This document shows positions 59,710 to 64,000 of a DNA stretch of 64,000 bases, piece after piece (position 1 is the first letter of the stretch; each line of letters opens with the position of its first letter). The position numbers and the translations under genes are program-made. This DNA is from Epiperipatus broadwayi (Eukaryota; Onychophora; Udeonychophora; Euonychophora; Peripatidae), in contig JAQFVV010006203.1 of assembly GCA_028023455.1 (NCBI GenBank), positions 15,104,348 to 15,168,347 on the forward strand. The letters are read 5' to 3'. The notes under the pieces were generated by a model. That model saw only the letters and a program-made list of their open reading frames with translations. It did not search any database and was not told the DNA's origin.

Positions 59710-62700
59710 CGTTGATTTATTTAAATATTGTTTGTTTAGTATTGAACCTTATCTTAAGAGTTTTGCAAAAATTTCATTGATGCAAATGTTAGAATCTACC
59801 TTGTCATCATTTATGATCGATAGAGTGTTGTTAGATGTGGAAATTACGGGATGAATTTACATAATTATTTATAATATTGTTTTGTGAATCATTTTTAATT
59901 GCATATTTAATTGCAAAGCAATCTTAATACTAGTTATAGTCAGCTATATTTATTGTTCAAATTGCAGTTTTTGCATTCAGGAATTTTATTTGCGAATAAA
60001 GACTAAGGATGTATTGAAATTATAGTAGAGTGTGTGATGATGGTAAATTTGTGATATTGTCAAAATCAAAGCAGAGATTATATAACAAATGTTCGGATTG
60101 TTTATTAATGTCATAATGATTTTATGTTTAACTTGATATGTGAGTGGTATATGTTTATGATCAGTGAAAGGTACAGTGATAATTTTATACTGGTTTTGTA
60201 TGAGTTTAAAGAGAGGAGAAAAAGATTTGTGTGTGAAGTACCATCTAAAGAGTGAAGATAATGGTATCCGGGGAATACTTTGCGATATAAGTAGTCATAC
60301 AACAAATTAAACAAATTTATTACAAAGTTAGATGGGAAATTTTGATATCCATAATTGGATTCCAAAGACGATGTTAGAGAATCTTTCTCTGAATATAATG
60401 AAGCGATTGTTTTCGACTCTAATTAATGCTGATATTAGCAGTATATGAATCAATTTATAAATGAAATATTTGCATATTTTTGAGAGGTAATGGTTTACTG
60501 ATTAATAAATTGATATCTTTCTTATATAGTAGGGATACGTTCTTTATTCATACAATTTAAGATGTATTGTGGTGTTTAATTTTTGTCTCACTATTTGCAT
60601 GATGTTACATGGATTAATTTTAACCCTTGATAATAGATCTTAAATGATAATGTCAATAAAATTTGGTTTCTTTTTGTGTCCTACATAATCAAATGCCTGA
60701 TGAAACTTTCAACAATCACATAATAATAAACATTTATCACAAGATTACCTGTATCATAACCTAAAACTTTTTTGACTTATACATGTTTTCTCTCAAGATA
60801 ATGCTGAGCTAGACTAAGACAAAAAAAACAACAACAAACAATTGCTCAAAAAACATCTTATCAATTCAAGTAATGAACAAACTATGTATGAATATAATAC
60901 ATGTCTGGGATTGTTGCTTTAATGTCCACATCTCTAAATCTTTAGAGATTTTAACTATTATTTGAAAAGTTTAAAGAAATAAAAGGTGACTTTTAATTTG
61001 CTTTGAATCCCAAATTCTCGCTGATGAAATCAAAACCAAGAAACCTATTTGCAGATGCCATCTAGTATCATCAACTATTCAAACTTGCAATAGATGGTTG
61101 AGAAAGAAAATTGCTTTTAAAAGCACTTGTTGAGTAAGATGAGATGATAATGTGATGGTTTGTTGATATTGGCTTCCTAGTCAAAGGGGGTAGGATCACA
61201 GCCTACAATTGGAGAAAAAACGGAAATCACTAAAATATATAGTTTACTACTGACTGGTGTCAGATCTATATAATTATGTAAACAAGTTGACTTGTGTTCA
61301 AAACCTTAGGAATTTTTGGAATTTAGGTCTATTAGTTTGATAAGTATAAAAGGTGAAGGCTAGATATATAATTAGATTAATTTCAGCTATGATTAAACAA
61401 AAGCTAAAAATTAATTTGGCAATATGAATATTATAATACCATCTAGTATCAATTGATTATTAAAACTTATAGTAGTTGGTTCTGGATTAAAATGAAAAAA
61501 AAAACTTCTCTTAAGAAATTAATGACATTAATAATTTTTTTCAGATAAAATGTTTTATTAAAATTTGAAGAATTTTTAGTATTTTACATTAATATGTAAT
61601 GGATATTAATTGAAAATATCAATATAAAAATAATCAAATGAATAAATTAAAATGTAAAAAATAAATAAATCAACCAATAATTAGAGATTATAAATGAGAA
61701 ATAAAGTGTAATTATAATAAGGCTTTAATATTTTTCGTAAATTGCTTTAACAAACAAAAAAAATTTTCTAATTCACTTATATTTAAATATATAATTTTTT
61801 GTTTTTTTAAGTTATATATCTTTATTAAAATTTTAATAAATTATTTTTGTATTATTAGAGATATGTTAGCAAATAAATCAATGTCACTTCAGTTTATTAC
61901 ATGTCTGCCCTGTTTACTGTAGCGCACTGGTAAAGTGATGAATTCAAGAACTAAAAATTTCTGAATCAAAGTTCAAGCAATTGCTTTTGATTCTTAACTC
62001 CACATGTCTTTCCAAACAAAACTAAGTAATCACATGTATGAAACTTCTAACTTATTTTGTCTTGTAGTATTCATATTAAATTTATTTATTAAATTTTATG
62101 AAATGCCTTGTGTTTAAAAAGAAAACATTAAATTATATAATATGAAATTGTAGTATCTCCGAATTATTAAAAAATGTAATAATAAAGTTAACTTATTTCA
62201 TCCTAATTCCACCTTTTCTAGTTCACTTACGAAAGAATAACTGACAATGTGAAATTTAAAAGTTGTTACTAATTATATATATATTAGTAGATTCATTATT
62301 ATATTTCTTAAGGTACAAATCAATGAAAGATGTCATGGTTTCACCCTCTTTGCTTACTACATGATGTTTGAAGATTATTTAATAAAACTGATTTCAATCA
62401 GGTTTCAGTCAGACTTAGGATTTTTTTTTCAGGCAACTGATCCATAGCTAATCATTCATCATTGGTTGTTAAATGGTAGATATATCGTAAAATGTTGGAT
62501 AAATTATCCAAGTGCTGTACTCCAGCAGTTGCTAAACCTAATGAATAATGTTTTCTTTTTCACTGTGTTTTTTTTTTTTATGGAAATATATTAAAAGAGA
62601 TTTTTAGCCTGTATTATATTTTGCTAAATGTAATTAAAATGATTTTTTAAAAATTAGCCATTTTTCAAAATTCTTCATTTTTGTAACCAAACCAGGATCA

Positions 62701-64000
62701 TAGGATCATTAAGATTTTTATTTAAATATTACCATATTGCTTAATCACCTATGGATGCCAACCGATACACTGAATGAAGAAAAGTTTATATACAAGGCAA
62801 CTGTCAATTTATTCTATTCTACTTTCTCCCAGAATTACTTATTGTTTCTATGTACTAATTCTTTTAAGAAATTATTGCTTTTTTAAAGATTTTTATTGAG
62901 AGATTGTAAAAAAAAACAAAACAACAATTTTATTTTTTTGAGTTTATTATATTTAAATTGTTTATGATATACATATTAATATATATGTCAGGAATAATAA
63001 AAAATCATTTAGTTTCTTTGCTCTCACAATATATGATTAAAAAAGAGTACTTCCTATTAATTCTATTCACTATGAATTTGAATAATCTGATGCATTGTCA
63101 ATTTAATACCTGTAATTCAAATCAATCTAAAGTTTTGAATTCAGGTCACCCTGCTTGAACAGTGTTATTGGTTTGACTCTAGTTCAGTATCTATTTGTAC
63201 TTTTCTCTGTGGCTAATAATATTAACAATAACAATAAATCATTTAATTCCTTTATTCACACATTCCTCAAGTTTACAATAAATGATACCAGAATGTAGAG
63301 CTACATATTTTATGATATATGGTGTGATTAGAATTAAATGATTCATTATTATTATTAACATTCCTAGCCAGGACAAAAGATGCAAGCAGTAATTAAAGAA
63401 CTGAAGATAGTAAAATATATGGTTATTGAAATAGTTGGGTCTTTATAACTGTTCAAGCAAGGTGACTTGGTTTTAAAAACATTAGAATGAATTGAATTTC
63501 AGGTTTATAGGGTGAGTTAAAAGTGTATGCTGGATGCATAACCTAACAATAATATTACTTTTAATTTTGATTCCCAAGCTTACTGATTAAGTTGATAGCT
63601 AGAAACCAAGATTGGGGGTGGGGATTTAAGTTCATCTGATAATCAGTGATTAGATTACCCTAGAGTGAAAAACTGCTCTTGTTTCATAATATGAATAAAT
63701 ATAAGGTTTACATGTTCTATTTTATTTCTCCATAGATGTCTTTGAGAACTAATTTAGTTTGCCTTGCAAGCATTAAGCCTAAACACAGTTTATCAATTAT
63801 ATATATTTTTTTCACATAAATAAAGTAAATTTATATAAATATGGTGCTTAAAAATTTTAGGAAGATTTGAATTACCTTAATGTGAAATTTATTAACTGCC
63901 ACACATAAATACTGATATGCAGTATATGTATTTATATATTATTATACAATGTTATTATAATAAAAGTTTTTAAACATATACATATTATATAACAATTTTT
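59710..64000. other. RWDD4 intron 3, right end
   Basis: No RWDD4 exon found. 60100-60420 on the minus strand has an 84-codon frame with a vaguely Penelope-like NYGYQNFPSNFV block, too weak to call. 61918-61990 (plus) has a tRNA-like pol III pair (tagcgcactgg and agttcaagca). Segments at 61250-61380 and 63430-63540 share words (ttggttttaaaaac/ttaggaattt-type, gataagtataaaaggtga/gtgagttaaaagtgt) and may be one repeat family. Confidence 0.4.

Noticed and set aside
60111-60420. Possible Penelope-like coding fragment on the minus strand (NYGYQNFPSNFV, LYRKVFPGYH)
   Set aside because: The resemblance to the region between RT and endonuclease is vague, with no RT or GIY-YIG motif nearby; a profile search would be needed.
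1-64000. CRISPR array, operons or bacterial promoters
   Set aside because: No regularly spaced repeats and the window is clearly an intron-rich animal genome.

Overview
This is a very AT-rich (about a quarter G+C by eye), intron-dominated piece of an animal nuclear genome. There are no bacterial operons or ribosome binding sites. Spliced exons match animal genes, introns run from 79 bp to almost 13 kb, and most of the window is decayed transposable elements. Protein similarity and repeat types (RTE-like and Jockey-like LINEs, Penelope-like elements, a ZBED5/SCAND3-type hAT element, tRNA-derived relics) point to an invertebrate. I cannot fix the lineage from sequence alone; a mollusc or a chelicerate would both fit.

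Two genes are present, arranged head to head around a promoter region near 45.0-45.25 kb. On the minus strand, ten exons of TRAPPC11 (TRAPP III subunit, 'foie gras') run from the ATG at 44959 down to 1983. They join in one open frame of 423 codons, and the rest of the gene lies beyond the left edge. On the plus strand, two coding-side exons of RWDD4 (54804-54863 and 55521-55601) give the first 35 codons of an RWD-domain protein. Its remaining exons lie beyond the right edge, and its untranslated first exon is probably near 45.2 kb. The same two genes are divergent neighbours in human, so this is an old conserved bidirectional pair.

Layout: 1-1982, TRAPPC11 intron with a foldback element and a LINE 3' fragment. 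1983-11762, exons 10 to 7 with a degenerate RTE-like LINE at 8.05-10.65 kb. 11.8-15.3 kb, intron 6. 15.3-15.5 kb, exons 6 and 5. 15.5-28.4 kb, intron 4 with Penelope-like remnants (19.9-20.7 and 22.9-23.2 kb) and a 2841-bp hAT element with a perfect 8-bp target duplication (25420-28260). 28.4-35.6 kb, exons 4 to 2 with a nested foldback/LINE cluster at 32.4-33.7 kb. 35.6-44.8 kb, intron 1 with two related foldback elements. 45-55 kb, the promoter and RWDD4 intron 1 with two LINE carcasses, one interrupted by a tRNA-Val-like retroposon. 55-64 kb, RWDD4 introns with three more foldback elements.

The most unusual feature is a stem-loop of about 40 nt that recurs in the Penelope-like/foldback elements at 0.26, 19.9, 20.6, 22.9 and 57.0-57.2 kb. 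It resembles a hammerhead ribozyme: a six-base, usually palindromic stem III lies between gaa and the would-be cleavage base, and the normal C3-G8 core pair is replaced by A-U or U-A in a covarying way. Several foldbacks also share a common plan of arm, loop, arm, a tail of about 45-75 nt, and direct flanking repeats of variable length (10-16 bp). That suggests retrotransposition rather than cut-and-paste movement.
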